Made by a program: the position numbers and the translations under genes. 13,578 bases of DNA from Deltaproteobacteria bacterium (GTDB taxonomy: Bacteria; CG2-30-53-67), in contig JAADIO010000065.1 of assembly GCA_013151235.1 (NCBI GenBank), positions 1 through 13,578 on the forward strand. The letters are read 5' to 3'. The first letter of the stretch is position 1. Every line of letters begins with the position of its first letter. The notes under the pieces were generated by a model. That model was not told where the DNA came from. It saw only the letters and a program-made list of their open reading frames with translations, and did not search any database. Of this stretch, positions 1 through 7,247 are shown piece by piece.

Positions 1-77
1 GCCGGGGTTAATAATTTCCAGCATAACCCACGTTGGCAAGGGGCAGGCACTTTTTTGCCAACTGTCAGCCATTATGT

Positions 78-106
78 CTCAGGACAGGCCCGCTCAGGGC
101 GAACGG
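78..106. repeat. REP-like dispersed repeat, short copy at left edge
   Basis: Positions 78-91 (CTCAGGACAGGCCC) match 13426-13439 exactly, and 92-106 (GCTCAGGGCGAACGG) match 13448-13462 at 14 of 15 bases. The left copy lacks the eight bases that separate these two blocks on the right. The same dispersed repeat therefore occurs downstream and upstream of the operon. Its function is unknown; REP-like elements often sit between transcription units. Confidence 0.7.
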
Positions 107-119
107 TGTAAGTGATTGA

Positions 120-189
120 TATTCCGTTCGTGTGGTTCGTAAAATTTAATGGACCGTTCGTGGTGAGCCTGTCGAACCATGAACGGAAT
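120..189. repeat. Palindromic CCGTTCG-type repeat just downstream of the last gene
   Basis: Arms 120-131 (ATTCCGTTCGTG) and 178-189 (CATGAACGGAAT) are inverted copies with one mismatch. A nested hairpin has arms at 152-164 and 174-184, built on CCGTTCGTGGT / ACCATGAACGG, with a loop containing GAGCCTGTCGA. The CCGTTCGTG motif starts at 124 and again at 154, a 30-base spacing similar to the 28-base period at the right edge. On the minus-strand transcript the inner hairpin lies 32 bases past the stop of the last gene and is followed by TCCATTAAATTTT. It could therefore stop or protect the operon mRNA, but the U tract is imperfect, so terminator function is only a suggestion. Confidence 0.6.
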
Positions 190-215
190 CCGGAAAACGA
201 CTTTTTACGACTTCA

Positions 216-1301
216 TCAATGTTTTCCGTGGTAAGTTGCTTTTGATTTTTTCTCACCCTCCATGCCGTCGCCAAGCATGGAAACAGCCGCCCGAAAGACA
301 TCATCCACCTGGATCTCCGCCATGCAGGCCGTCGTCCCCTCAGGACAGTCCCTCTTCAGACAAGACGAACAGGGAATGCCGGATCGGATCACGCGATGGT
401 CCTCTCCATAAGGACCGGTCCGGACCGGGTCGGTGGGGCCGAAGAGGGCCACGACCTTCGTCCCCATGGCTGCGGCCAGGTGCATGGGACCGGAATCGCA
501 GGTCACCATCAGATCGGCACGCTTCAGAAGAGCCGCCAGTTGCAGCAAAGAGGTCCGGCCGGCAAGATTCACCACCCGCCCCTTCACCTGTGACACGATA
601 CCGGCCACCCCGGAAGCATCGCCCGGTGAACCGACAAGGACCACGACAGCACCGAGGGACTGTACCAACCGGTCGGCCAGCTCGGCGAAACGCTCCGACA
701 GCCATTTCTTGGTCTCCCACCGGGCGTTGGGGTTGAGTACCACGAGGGGAACACCGGATTTGGCGCCTTCCGCGGCAAGGAGTTCTCCCACCAAGGCTTC
801 CACCTCCGGAGAGATCCGAAGACCGGGACCGGCGAGGGGGCCATCTATCCCGATCGCTTTCAGAACAAGGCCGTAGCGGTCCACGGCATGGATCGCTTCC
901 TCCGGTACCGCGACCCTGCGATGATAAAAGAAAGGGGCGCCTTCCCGCGCGTTGGCAAAGCCTGTCCGCTCCGCCGCCCCGGAGAGGAAGGCGATCAGCG
1001 CACTCCTGAAAAGCCCCTGAAGGTCCAGGGCAACATCGTACCGTTCCCGGCGCAACGACCGGACCAGCCCGGCCGCTTCGGAAGCGGTCCTCAGGGAACG
1101 TGACCACTTCGACCACCGGTTCCGTTCAAAGAGGAAGACCCTGCGCACGGCGGGATGGGCCTGCACGAGTTCCGCATACTCGGGACGTACCACCCAGTCT
1201 ATGACGGCGCCCGGGACGTGCGCGGAAATAGAGGAGACCACGGGAAAGGCGTGAATCACATCGCCTAAGGAGCTTGGCTTGAGGATGAGAAACTTCTTCA
1301 T
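216..1301 (-). CDS. GT9 heptosyltransferase, WaaC-like (LPS inner core)
   Basis: This 361-residue cytoplasmic enzyme probably transfers heptose from ADP-heptose to the Kdo/inner-core acceptor of LPS. The N-terminal fold shows KPSSLGDVIHAFP (residues 8-20, with D14 at the position of the family's conserved Asp) and IDWVVRPEYAELVQAHPAV. Residues 93-100 (DLQGLFRS) followed by GFANAREGAPFFYHRR resemble the WaaC branch of GT9. The donor-binding C-terminal half has DSGPMHLAAAMG (269-280) and ALFGPTDP (285-292). A four-cysteine cluster follows (C311, C314, C319, C326). The ATG at 1301 puts the first beta strand at the N terminus as expected, but it has no clear Shine-Dalgarno sequence. Its gap to the upstream GT-D stop is only 13 bases, so coupling is likely. 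Family is secure; the exact acceptor is inferred. Confidence 0.9.
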   Translation of the reverse strand: MKKFLILKPSSLGDVIHAFPVVSSISAHVPGAVIDWVVRPEYAELVQAHPAVRRVFLFERNRWSKWSRSLRTASEAAGLVRSLRRERYDVALDLQGLFRSALIAFLSGAAERTGFANAREGAPFFYHRRVAVPEEAIHAVDRYGLVLKAIGIDGPLAGPGLRISPEVEALVGELLAAEGAKSGVPLVVLNPNARWETKKWLSERFAELADRLVQSLGAVVVLVGSPGDASGVAGIVSQVKGRVVNLAGRTSLLQLAALLKRADLMVTCDSGPMHLAAAMGTKVVALFGPTDPVRTGPYGEDHRVIRSGIPCSSCLKRDCPEGTTACMAEIQVDDVFRAAVSMLGDGMEGEKKSKATYHGKH

Positions 1302-1314
1302 AACAACACGGTCA

Positions 1315-2076
1315 TCACTGATTCTCCCCCAGGTTCTTCCGGATCAGAGAAGACCAGTCTTGTTTTCGATAAACTCCCCGCGATTTGACACCGACATAGA
1401 TATCCCACAGCGACCCGAAATCGATCATCCAGTGATCCCGGCAGATCAGAGGATAAAGGTCATGAATCAGGACATTCGCTGTCATGGAAGCAGACAAGGC
1501 AAAAACCATATGGGAACGTTTCCGGGCAACTTCCAGCATCTGCTCCTTAATCGAGTCTACCTCCAGGAAACAGTTTTCCGGAGGAATTTCAATATATTCC
1601 ACGTACGGAAAAACATCTTCGTTGAGATGCCTCAGATGTTCCGCTCCCACGACAACAACATCCATCTTCCTCAACTGCTCAATCAACGGAAAGAGGTCTC
1701 CCGCAAGATTGGCATCATGAAAGACATCGGCATCATGCCAGGCAAATTGAACTCCCTGATGCCGGATGAATCGGGCAATCGCCCGCCCATCGAGATCCAT
1801 CGCCTTGGATTGAAAAGCGTAGTAATATTGCATCGGGTCAAGAATCGCTTTCCGTAGCCGCTCTCCCAATTCCGGAAAATAGACATGACCGTCACAGTTG
1901 GCCCCACTACGACCGAGAATGGCACTCCACTCCCCGTCGCCGAAGCGGGAAAATGAAAAGAGGCGTTTTTCCCGCAAAACCTCTACATAGCACTCTAATC
2001 CGGCACGAGACAAAGAAAGTACTCGAGACAGGACAAAACTATTTATACTCTTTCGTAAAGCCCTACGAAATGACAT
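1315..2076 (-). CDS. Putative GT-D (DUF1792-like) glycosyltransferase, copy A
   Basis: The 253-residue soluble protein carries FSFSRFGDGEW near residues 37-47, matching the R-F-G-D-G-E motif of GT-D/DUF1792 glycosyltransferases, whose D-x-E acidic pair is thought to bind the metal and nucleotide sugar. Other blocks shared with the next gene are YFPELGERLR, WHDxDVFH, FALSASM and HWMIDFGSLWDIYVGVKSRG. A TTG at 2130 would add 18 residues, but the ATG at 2076 is preferred: it lies behind AAAAGG, and the protein then starts MSFRRAL, matching MSLRRAL in the paralog. It probably adds one sugar to the LPS core; donor and acceptor are unknown. Sampled lines contain about 40-57% G+C, higher than copy B. 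Confidence 0.8.
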   Translation of the reverse strand: MSFRRALRKSINSFVLSRVLSLSRAGLECYVEVLREKRLFSFSRFGDGEWSAILGRSGANCDGHVYFPELGERLRKAILDPMQYYYAFQSKAMDLDGRAIARFIRHQGVQFAWHDADVFHDANLAGDLFPLIEQLRKMDVVVVGAEHLRHLNEDVFPYVEYIEIPPENCFLEVDSIKEQMLEVARKRSHMVFALSASMTANVLIHDLYPLICRDHWMIDFGSLWDIYVGVKSRGVYRKQDWSSLIRKNLGENQ

Positions 2077-2199
2077 TGGACAACCTTTTTTGTTCCAACC
2101 GACCGGGCAGCCGTTCAGTTGACAAAGCAATAAATAACACCAGGCAATGTCCTCCCGGCCTGATAACCTGCAAAACAGGCATTACCGCGAACTAACCAC
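2077..2199 (-). other. Intergenic spacer between the GT-D paralogs
   Basis: This 123-base spacer is one of the longest gaps inside the operon. It holds a weak stem (CCTG, five-base loop, CAGG, at 2169-2181), which is too short to count as a terminator. I see no credible minus-strand promoter. The Shine-Dalgarno sequence of copy A lies at its left end. Confidence 0.5.
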
Positions 2200-2958
2200 T
2201 CATGAAACACCGAGATTATTGTCAATAATGCTACCCCAGTCCAGTCTTGTATGATATCCTCGAGATTTAACACCCACAAAAATATCCCATAATGACCCGA
2301 AATCTATAAGCCAATGATCATGACCGATTGTCGGGAACAGATCATAAATCATGACATTGCTTGCCATAGATGCAGAGAAGGCAATGACCATCTTTCCCTG
2401 TTTTTCTGCATATCGAAGAATTTCTTCTTCGACTTCATTTACTTTCAGAAAACAATTTTTCGAGGGTACTTCTATAAAATGACAATAGGGAAATAGTATT
2501 CTATTTACTTTTCTTAAATGATTGGGACCAACGAACAAAACATCCATTGTGCGCAACTGCTGAATCAGCGGATAAAGTTTGCCCTGCATACATGCACGAT
2601 GAAAAACATCACAATCATGCCATATCAAATTGATACAATTCCGTTTCAGATATCCGGCAATCGCCGGACCATCGTGGGTCATGCATTGAGCACCAAGACT
2701 ATAAAAGTAATTATAAGGGAGCAATAGCGACCGCCGTAATCTCTCGCCCAATTCAGGGAAATAGGTATGGCCATCACTGTTTTTTCCATCCCTCCCCCAA
2801 ATGGCATTCCACTCTCCATCGCCATATCTTGAGAAAGAAAAAACTTTTCCCGTCTTCATTTTATCAAGATAATACTCTAACGGGTATTCGCGCACAGCAA
2901 CCCGCCATAGAAAATACTTTCTGTTAACCCATTTATTTAGCGCCCTGCGTAGTGACAT
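2200..2958 (-). CDS. Putative GT-D (DUF1792-like) glycosyltransferase, copy B
   Basis: This 252-residue paralog of the neighbouring gene is about half identical to it by eye along the whole length. It keeps FSFSRYGDGEW with the acidic D-x-E pair, YFPELGERLR, WHDCDVFH, AFSASMASNV and HWLIDFGSLWDIFVGVKSRG. A TTG at 2979 would add seven residues; the ATG at 2958, preceded by AGAGG eleven bases upstream, gives the shared MSLRRAL N terminus and is preferred. Base composition differs sharply from copy A and from the operon ends: 2401-2520 contains only 33 G/C of 120 bases by hand count. Divergence plus composition argue for separate acquisition rather than a recent local duplication. It is probably an outer-core sugar transferase of unknown specificity. 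Confidence 0.8.
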   Translation of the reverse strand: MSLRRALNKWVNRKYFLWRVAVREYPLEYYLDKMKTGKVFSFSRYGDGEWNAIWGRDGKNSDGHTYFPELGERLRRSLLLPYNYFYSLGAQCMTHDGPAIAGYLKRNCINLIWHDCDVFHRACMQGKLYPLIQQLRTMDVLFVGPNHLRKVNRILFPYCHFIEVPSKNCFLKVNEVEEEILRYAEKQGKMVIAFSASMASNVMIYDLFPTIGHDHWLIDFGSLWDIFVGVKSRGYHTRLDWGSIIDNNLGVS

Positions 2959-3003
2959 CTTGTCTATCGCCTCTTGCAAGGTGATTCACCGAAAAGGTTT
3001 CGG

Positions 3004-4212
3004 TCAGGAGAAAGTAATGGACTCCTTTTGCCTGAGTAACCCGACAATCCCGAAGAGTAACCCGGAAAAAAACCAAAACAGAAAACCATAATAACGACTC
3101 AACAAACCCACATTAACACTTGCCGAAACAAATAAGGCAATTTCGGTCCCCACAAGTACATGAATCAGCTCACTCTTCCGGGCATAAGGCAGCAAAGACA
3201 TGACATAAACATATAACAAATAAAGAAACGACAGCAATGCAAAGATCCCGGAAGCCTGCCAGATCTCCAGAAGAACAAAATGCGGAAAATGGTTTTCTTC
3301 GGGTTGCAGGTTATGTTTCTTTGCATAACCTTTTGAGGCCTCAAAGAATGTATGGATCCCATAGCCAAGAACGGGCCGTTCCCTGATCATCCCCCATGTT
3401 CTTTTCCACGTCCCCATCCGGTCATGTACCCCCCCGGACAATGCCAATTCAGAAAAGCGGCCGGTAACCGGATGATAAAAATTAACAAGCGGGAAAATGA
3501 TTAACAAAGCACCGCATATCAGCAGAAGATATTTTAATCTCTTCTGAACCACAGCAACATATACAAAGAACACTATACCCCCGAGCATTGAAGAACGGTT
3601 ACCCGTAAGAACCAGCGAGGAAACAAGAAGAAATAGCGCAAGCAAAGCGGAAAACTTCCCGTACGAAGATAAATTACAAACCCAGAAAAATGCCATCGGG
3701 ATCACCGCCACCAGGAACAACCCGAACAGGTTTATATTCTCGAACGTAGCACTTGGACGGCCAAGGTGCATCACATGCGGCATCCAGGACGGCAAATAAT
3801 GCGCCGCCTGCAGGAAGGAATAAACCGAGAGGACGGAACCGACAATCACCAAGTAAATTGAAATCCGCTGAAAGAAATTACGCCGTCTGGACATCATATC
3901 CACCAGGACACAATATAACAGGATGGAATAAACGATTTTTTTTCCCTCCATCCAGGTATCATGGACCCCTATCCGGATAATAGACGGCAGAAAGAGACTC
4001 AGGGCAAAGACAGCGATTGCCATATTAATCGGTGTGTGCGAAAGAAGAGGTTCACGACTGGAAAACTTGTAACAACCATAGAAGAAAAATATCCACACAA
4101 AAAGGGAGTTGAAATGCCGCATTCCGAATGCAAAAGAAGTCAACAAAATAAAAATTGAAACCTCCGCCAGAAGATCCCAGGTAAAAGTTAACTTCGTAGC
4201 ACGCTGTAACAC
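3004..4212 (-). CDS. O-antigen ligase / Wzy-type polytopic membrane protein
   Basis: This is a polytopic inner-membrane protein of the O-antigen ligase (Wzy_C) family, which in the periplasm transfers an undecaprenyl-linked glycan to the lipid A core. About ten or more hydrophobic segments flank one large hydrophilic loop. Counted from the upstream GTG at 4263, the family marks are TFENINLFGLFLVAVIPM (173-190), TGNRSS (220-225), DRMGTWKRTWGMIRERPVLGYG (281-302) and PEENHFPHFVLLEIW (321-335) with the conserved loop histidine. I prefer the GTG at 4212: it has AAAGGGG just upstream and leaves 13 residues before the first hydrophobic stretch. The GTG at 4263 overlaps the previous gene by 11 bases but has no Shine-Dalgarno. 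Ligase versus polymerase cannot be decided from sequence; the core-cluster context favours a ligase. Confidence 0.85.
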   Translation of the reverse strand: MLQRATKLTFTWDLLAEVSIFILLTSFAFGMRHFNSLFVWIFFFYGCYKFSSREPLLSHTPINMAIAVFALSLFLPSIIRIGVHDTWMEGKKIVYSILLYCVLVDMMSRRRNFFQRISIYLVIVGSVLSVYSFLQAAHYLPSWMPHVMHLGRPSATFENINLFGLFLVAVIPMAFFWVCNLSSYGKFSALLALFLLVSSLVLTGNRSSMLGGIVFFVYVAVVQKRLKYLLLICGALLIIFPLVNFYHPVTGRFSELALSGGVHDRMGTWKRTWGMIRERPVLGYGIHTFFEASKGYAKKHNLQPEENHFPHFVLLEIWQASGIFALLSFLYLLYVYVMSLLPYARKSELIHVLVGTEIALFVSASVNVGLLSRYYGFLFWFFSGLLFGIVGLLRQKESITFS

Positions 4213-4252
4213 GTATCCCCTTTCAGATACAGACCGCCTGAATGCCTCAGCA

Positions 4253-5257
4253 TTACCGTTCACACCCGCAAAGATCCATCAAAGCCCCATACAATATAGG
4301 AAAGTTCGCCTGAACGGAATAGAATTCTTCTACACGCATTCGTCCTGCCCGGCCCATTCTTATCCTCACCTCCGGATATTCCAGCAAGTAAAAAAGTTTG
4401 TTTAACCAATCCTGATGCGTTTCCGCATGCAAACCGTCCACGCCATCACGTACGATTTCCGCATTCGCACCGACAGGGGAACAGATCACGGGCATCCCGG
4501 CAGCCATATATTGTACAATCTTCGTCGCACTTTTTCCCCGGGTCCACCGGTTATCCGGAAGGGGAGCCAGGCCGATATCCAATTCCATAAGATCGTGGAC
4601 CTCCGTATCAAGGCCCCAAATCTTTTTGATCACAGGGAGTCCTTCAAGATCAAAGAAAGTATCACAAATAATATGCAGTTCAAGTGGAATTCCGGATTGT
4701 CCAAGCTCAAGAAAGACCGGCTTCAAGGCTTCAAGATAAGGAAGATTACTCCTGGATCCGATCCAGCCGATTTTGATGGAGAAATCTTCCGGGGCACGGG
4801 GGATCTCTTTTCGCACCGGATAGCGCGCAAGATCAACGCAGGTCGGAACCCGGACAGCCGGCGCACCGAGATCATGCACGATCTTCTCAAGGTAGGCATT
4901 CCCGGCAAAGACAAGATCGCACTCTTTCACCGTCCGTTCGAAGTTAGACCGGCGCCGCTTCCGCTTCCGGAAGGAATCATCCAATTTTTCCATGACGGCA
5001 TCGTCCACATCGAAGATCAGACGATTTGCTTTTTCCCGCAGGAGGGCAAAATCCCGGTCACCGAAGAGGCGTTTTTGGATAAGGACCACATCATACTGAT
5101 CCATCGCTGCGAATAAACGTCGTTTGGCCCACATTCCGCGGGGAACATCAAAGACCCGTGCATCGACCTCCGAATCACGGAAGAACGGAAGATACTGCAG
5201 AATCCGATAACGAGTCCGGGCGGCGTCCACCCCTTGTACCAGAAAAGCAATTCTCAT
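4253..5257 (-). CDS. GT4-like glycosyltransferase with degenerate EX7E motif
   Basis: This 334-residue GT-B enzyme probably adds a sugar to the LPS core on the cytoplasmic face. The N-terminal acceptor domain runs from MRIAFLVQGVDAARTRYRILQYLPF through LIFDVDDAV (80-88). The donor domain begins at IKIGWIGSRSNLPYLEAL (161-178). The usual E-x7-E signature is replaced by WTRGKSATKIVQYMAAGMPVI (238-258), followed by SPVGANAEIV; this GK-x3-K variant occurs in a branch of GT4-like proteins. The ATG at 5257 is the natural family start but has only a weak upstream ribosome site; a short reading frame with a strong site lies just before it (see 5265-5303). Its stop overlaps the longest possible start of the ligase gene. 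Specificity is unknown. Confidence 0.85.
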   Translation of the reverse strand: MRIAFLVQGVDAARTRYRILQYLPFFRDSEVDARVFDVPRGMWAKRRLFAAMDQYDVVLIQKRLFGDRDFALLREKANRLIFDVDDAVMEKLDDSFRKRKRRRSNFERTVKECDLVFAGNAYLEKIVHDLGAPAVRVPTCVDLARYPVRKEIPRAPEDFSIKIGWIGSRSNLPYLEALKPVFLELGQSGIPLELHIICDTFFDLEGLPVIKKIWGLDTEVHDLMELDIGLAPLPDNRWTRGKSATKIVQYMAAGMPVICSPVGANAEIVRDGVDGLHAETHQDWLNKLFYLLEYPEVRIRMGRAGRMRVEEFYSVQANFPILYGALMDLCGCER

Positions 5258-5264
5258 TGGCCAG

Positions 5265-5303
5265 CTACACGATGCTCTTCACCAGCCGTACCAAAATCAC
5301 CAT
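5265..5303 (-). promoter_or_regulatory. Possible 12-codon upstream reading frame (leader/coupling) before the GT4 gene
   Basis: Within the 93-base gap between the sulfotransferase and the GT4 gene there is AGGAAGGAG, six bases, then ATG at 5303. This is the most canonical ribosome site in the region. The frame reads MVILVRLVKSIV and stops with TAG at 5265-5267, seven bases before the ATG of the GT4 gene, which has a weak site of its own. Ribosomes ending here could re-initiate on the GT4 start. It might instead be chance or the remnant of a displaced gene start. Confidence 0.3.
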
Positions 5304-5350
5304 TTACAACTCCTTCCTTCAGGATCATTAGTAAAATACTTCCGGTGAAC

Positions 5351-6028
5351 TCAAATAAGCCTCCATGAATCCCGTTCATAATTGAACATCTGGAAATCTA
5401 TCCAATAGTTGTTGTAAATAATATCGGCCATTTCCTTGGTATATATTTTTTTTTCTCTTCCGGAGGTTTGATTCCGAACAGGAAGTTCCATCAATTGTTT
5501 ACAATAAGGGTTAATGTCTTGAATTCGCATCCAATCTTCATTGATTTTCTCAAACTTCCCGACATAATCGATAATAATTTTCATTCTTCTATTACAGATA
5601 TATGAAGCCTGCGCCCGAAAATGTTTTTTGTCAATTTTCTTTGATTTACGAAAGGACGAAACAAACGTTTCGAACGTCTCATATGTTTGGATCATCTCTT
5701 TGACCCTCTTGTTGCCCCTTTTTGGATTGTTTTTATAAAAGTTATAACTACTATAAATTCTGTCATACGGATTCCTTACAAAACAAAAACTGAAAAACCG
5801 GTCCAAACCTATAATCGCTGAAGCAGGTGTATGATTCTTCCAGTTTTTCTCATCCACAAGTCCGCTGCTCCGCACTGAGATCCCTGCCGTTTTCGGGATA
5901 TGTATATAAAGAAAGGGCTTTGCTTCCAGATTAGATTTCTTCGATTGGACCTGATTTTCATAATTCGATATAAAGCTACGGAAAATTTTTTGAAAAAACC
6001 AAGGAAAAAGATTAGATTTTGTGTTCAC
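5351..6028 (-). CDS. Sulfotransferase family 2-like protein (PAPS-dependent)
   Basis: The 225-residue protein probably transfers sulfate from PAPS to a carbohydrate. FLYIHIPKTAGISV (39-52) is the 5'-phosphosulfate loop, and FVRNPYDRIYSSYNFY (83-98) is the 3'-phosphate binding segment with R85 and the serines; HTPASAI (66-72) lies where many family members carry the active-site histidine region. The N-terminal 35 residues are basic and polar, with no convincing membrane anchor. The GTG at 6028 is the only plausible start; it overlaps the upstream WaaG-like gene by 17 bases and has GGGGC upstream. The gene is very A+T-rich: 5401-5640 contains 79 G/C of 240 bases, against 44 of 60 at 8581-8640. 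That suggests foreign origin. Core sugar sulfation is the inferred role; sulfation of another glycan is possible. Confidence 0.85.
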   Translation of the reverse strand: MNTKSNLFPWFFQKIFRSFISNYENQVQSKKSNLEAKPFLYIHIPKTAGISVRSSGLVDEKNWKNHTPASAIIGLDRFFSFCFVRNPYDRIYSSYNFYKNNPKRGNKRVKEMIQTYETFETFVSSFRKSKKIDKKHFRAQASYICNRRMKIIIDYVGKFEKINEDWMRIQDINPYCKQLMELPVRNQTSGREKKIYTKEMADIIYNNYWIDFQMFNYERDSWRLI

Positions 6029-7247
6029 TTTTGCCCCATGATCGTTGCTGATCGCGTAAAAAGTCCACGGATAGAATCGACTTGTAAACTGCTACCGTCT
6101 CACCGGCGTTCCGTTCCAACGTAAAGCCCGTTGCCGTCTCCGGTGCCCGCCGGGACATGGCGTCCCGCCGGACCGGGTTCATCATTTCTCGAAAGGCATG
6201 GGCCAGGGCATCAATCTCATCTGTTCTTTCGATGACAAAACCGGTCTTCCCCTCCTGCACCACTTCAGAACCGCCGGCCATCTTCGTTGTAATGACGGGA
6301 AGACCGCACGCCAGGGCCTCAAGATGGACATTGGCGAAGGAGTCGTACCGGCTCGGCAGGACAAAGAAATCGGCAGCACCATAAAACCGCTCAGGGTCCC
6401 CGACCGGCCCGTGAAACAGCAGGGACCGCTCGACACCGAGGTGACGCGCCTGCCGGACATAGGGGATGGCTTTTCCGCGTCCGAGGACCAATACCCGGGG
6501 CCGCTCATCCGGAGCAAGGCGGGCCAGGGCGGAGACGACGGCGTCAAGCCCCTTGCGCTGGAAATTGTTGGCGGCGAAAAGGGCAACCACCTCCGATTCC
6601 CTCAGCCCGAGTTCACAACGCACCATGGAACGATACTTTTTTACTCCCGGATGAAACTGGCCATGATCCACCCCATTATATACAACGGTAATCCGGTCCT
6701 CCGGATAATCATAGTACTTCCTCAGGATCCTCTTTTCCAGTTCGGAAATCGTAATCACCCAGCCGGTATTTTCCCGTTCCATGATCTTCTTTTCAAAATA
6801 GTAATTCAAAATGTGGACGGGGTTGAAAAGGTGTTTCAAAAACCGCTCCATAAGCGAAGGGCATCGCACCTTCATCCACTCCCGGTGTACCTCACCCCCC
6901 AAACGGAAGACATCACAGGGATAAACCATGGTAAGGCTCTGCACAATATCCAGATCGTCCCGCATTTCCCGAATCATTTTCCGGGACTCCAGAAAGAAAC
7001 CGAGGATTCTCAGGAAAGAAGGCTTTTTCATCATCGGAACGGAATGAAAAACAATCCCCTGCGTTTCCGGCTCGGCGAAAACCGCAGCAACGATGTGGAC
7101 CTCATGCCCCATCTTTGCGAGCGCCCGGCTCAGATTCACAAAATAGCGTTCCGCACCGCCCTTGCCGCTGTCATAGTCCCGCATCACCAGGGCAATGCGG
7201 AGCGGACCGTCCGGATCTCTCTTCGCCCGCTCCCGCTCAAACACCAT
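6012..7247 (-). CDS. GT4 glycosyltransferase, WaaG-like (LPS core)
   Basis: This 411-residue GT-B enzyme resembles WaaG, which adds the first outer-core hexose to heptose II. LRIALVMRDYDSGKGGAERYFVNLSRAL (16-43) holds the glycine-rich acceptor-side loop. ITVVYNGVDHGQFHP (186-200) is the interdomain region. AANNFQRKGLD (225-235) and RYDSFANVHLEALACGLPVITT (300-321) form the donor site; D302 stands at the first position of the E-x7-E motif, as is usual in WaaG relatives, and E310 is the second. The ATG at 7247 follows GGAGGGATGGGGTGA and overlaps the upstream kinase gene by 11 bases. The C-terminal 17 bases overlap the sulfotransferase start. The likely reaction is hexose transfer from a UDP-sugar to core heptose; the donor is not provable here. 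Confidence 0.88.
   Translation of the reverse strand: MVFERERAKRDPDGPLRIALVMRDYDSGKGGAERYFVNLSRALAKMGHEVHIVAAVFAEPETQGIVFHSVPMMKKPSFLRILGFFLESRKMIREMRDDLDIVQSLTMVYPCDVFRLGGEVHREWMKVRCPSLMERFLKHLFNPVHILNYYFEKKIMERENTGWVITISELEKRILRKYYDYPEDRITVVYNGVDHGQFHPGVKKYRSMVRCELGLRESEVVALFAANNFQRKGLDAVVSALARLAPDERPRVLVLGRGKAIPYVRQARHLGVERSLLFHGPVGDPERFYGAADFFVLPSRYDSFANVHLEALACGLPVITTKMAGGSEVVQEGKTGFVIERTDEIDALAHAFREMMNPVRRDAMSRRAPETATGFTLERNAGETVAVYKSILSVDFLRDQQRSWGKSEHKI

Noticed and set aside
32-62. Hairpin GTTGGCAA / TTGCCAAC as the operon terminator
   Set aside because: Arms are only eight bases with a 15-base loop, and on the minus strand it is followed by GTGGGTTATG rather than a U tract. It lies about 150 bases past the last stop.
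179-736. Plus-strand open frame beginning in the left repeat
   Set aside because: It starts inside a palindromic repeat and runs antisense to the GT9 gene with a low-complexity Arg/Pro/Ser translation.
2118-2123. Plus-strand TTGACA as a promoter
   Set aside because: No acceptable -10 lies at 16-18 bases, and there is no plus-strand gene for it to serve.
2077-2130. TTG start of the GT-D copy A at 2130
   Set aside because: The 18 extra residues are cysteine-rich and absent from the paralog, while the ATG at 2076 has a ribosome site and matches the paralog's N terminus.
2169-2181. Short stem between the GT-D genes as an internal terminator
   Set aside because: The stem is only four base pairs and has no U tract after it on the coding strand.
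4415-5116. Plus-strand open frame of 233 codons opposite the GT4-like gene
   Set aside because: It is an antisense shadow; the minus-strand frame has the family motifs and fits the operon spacing.
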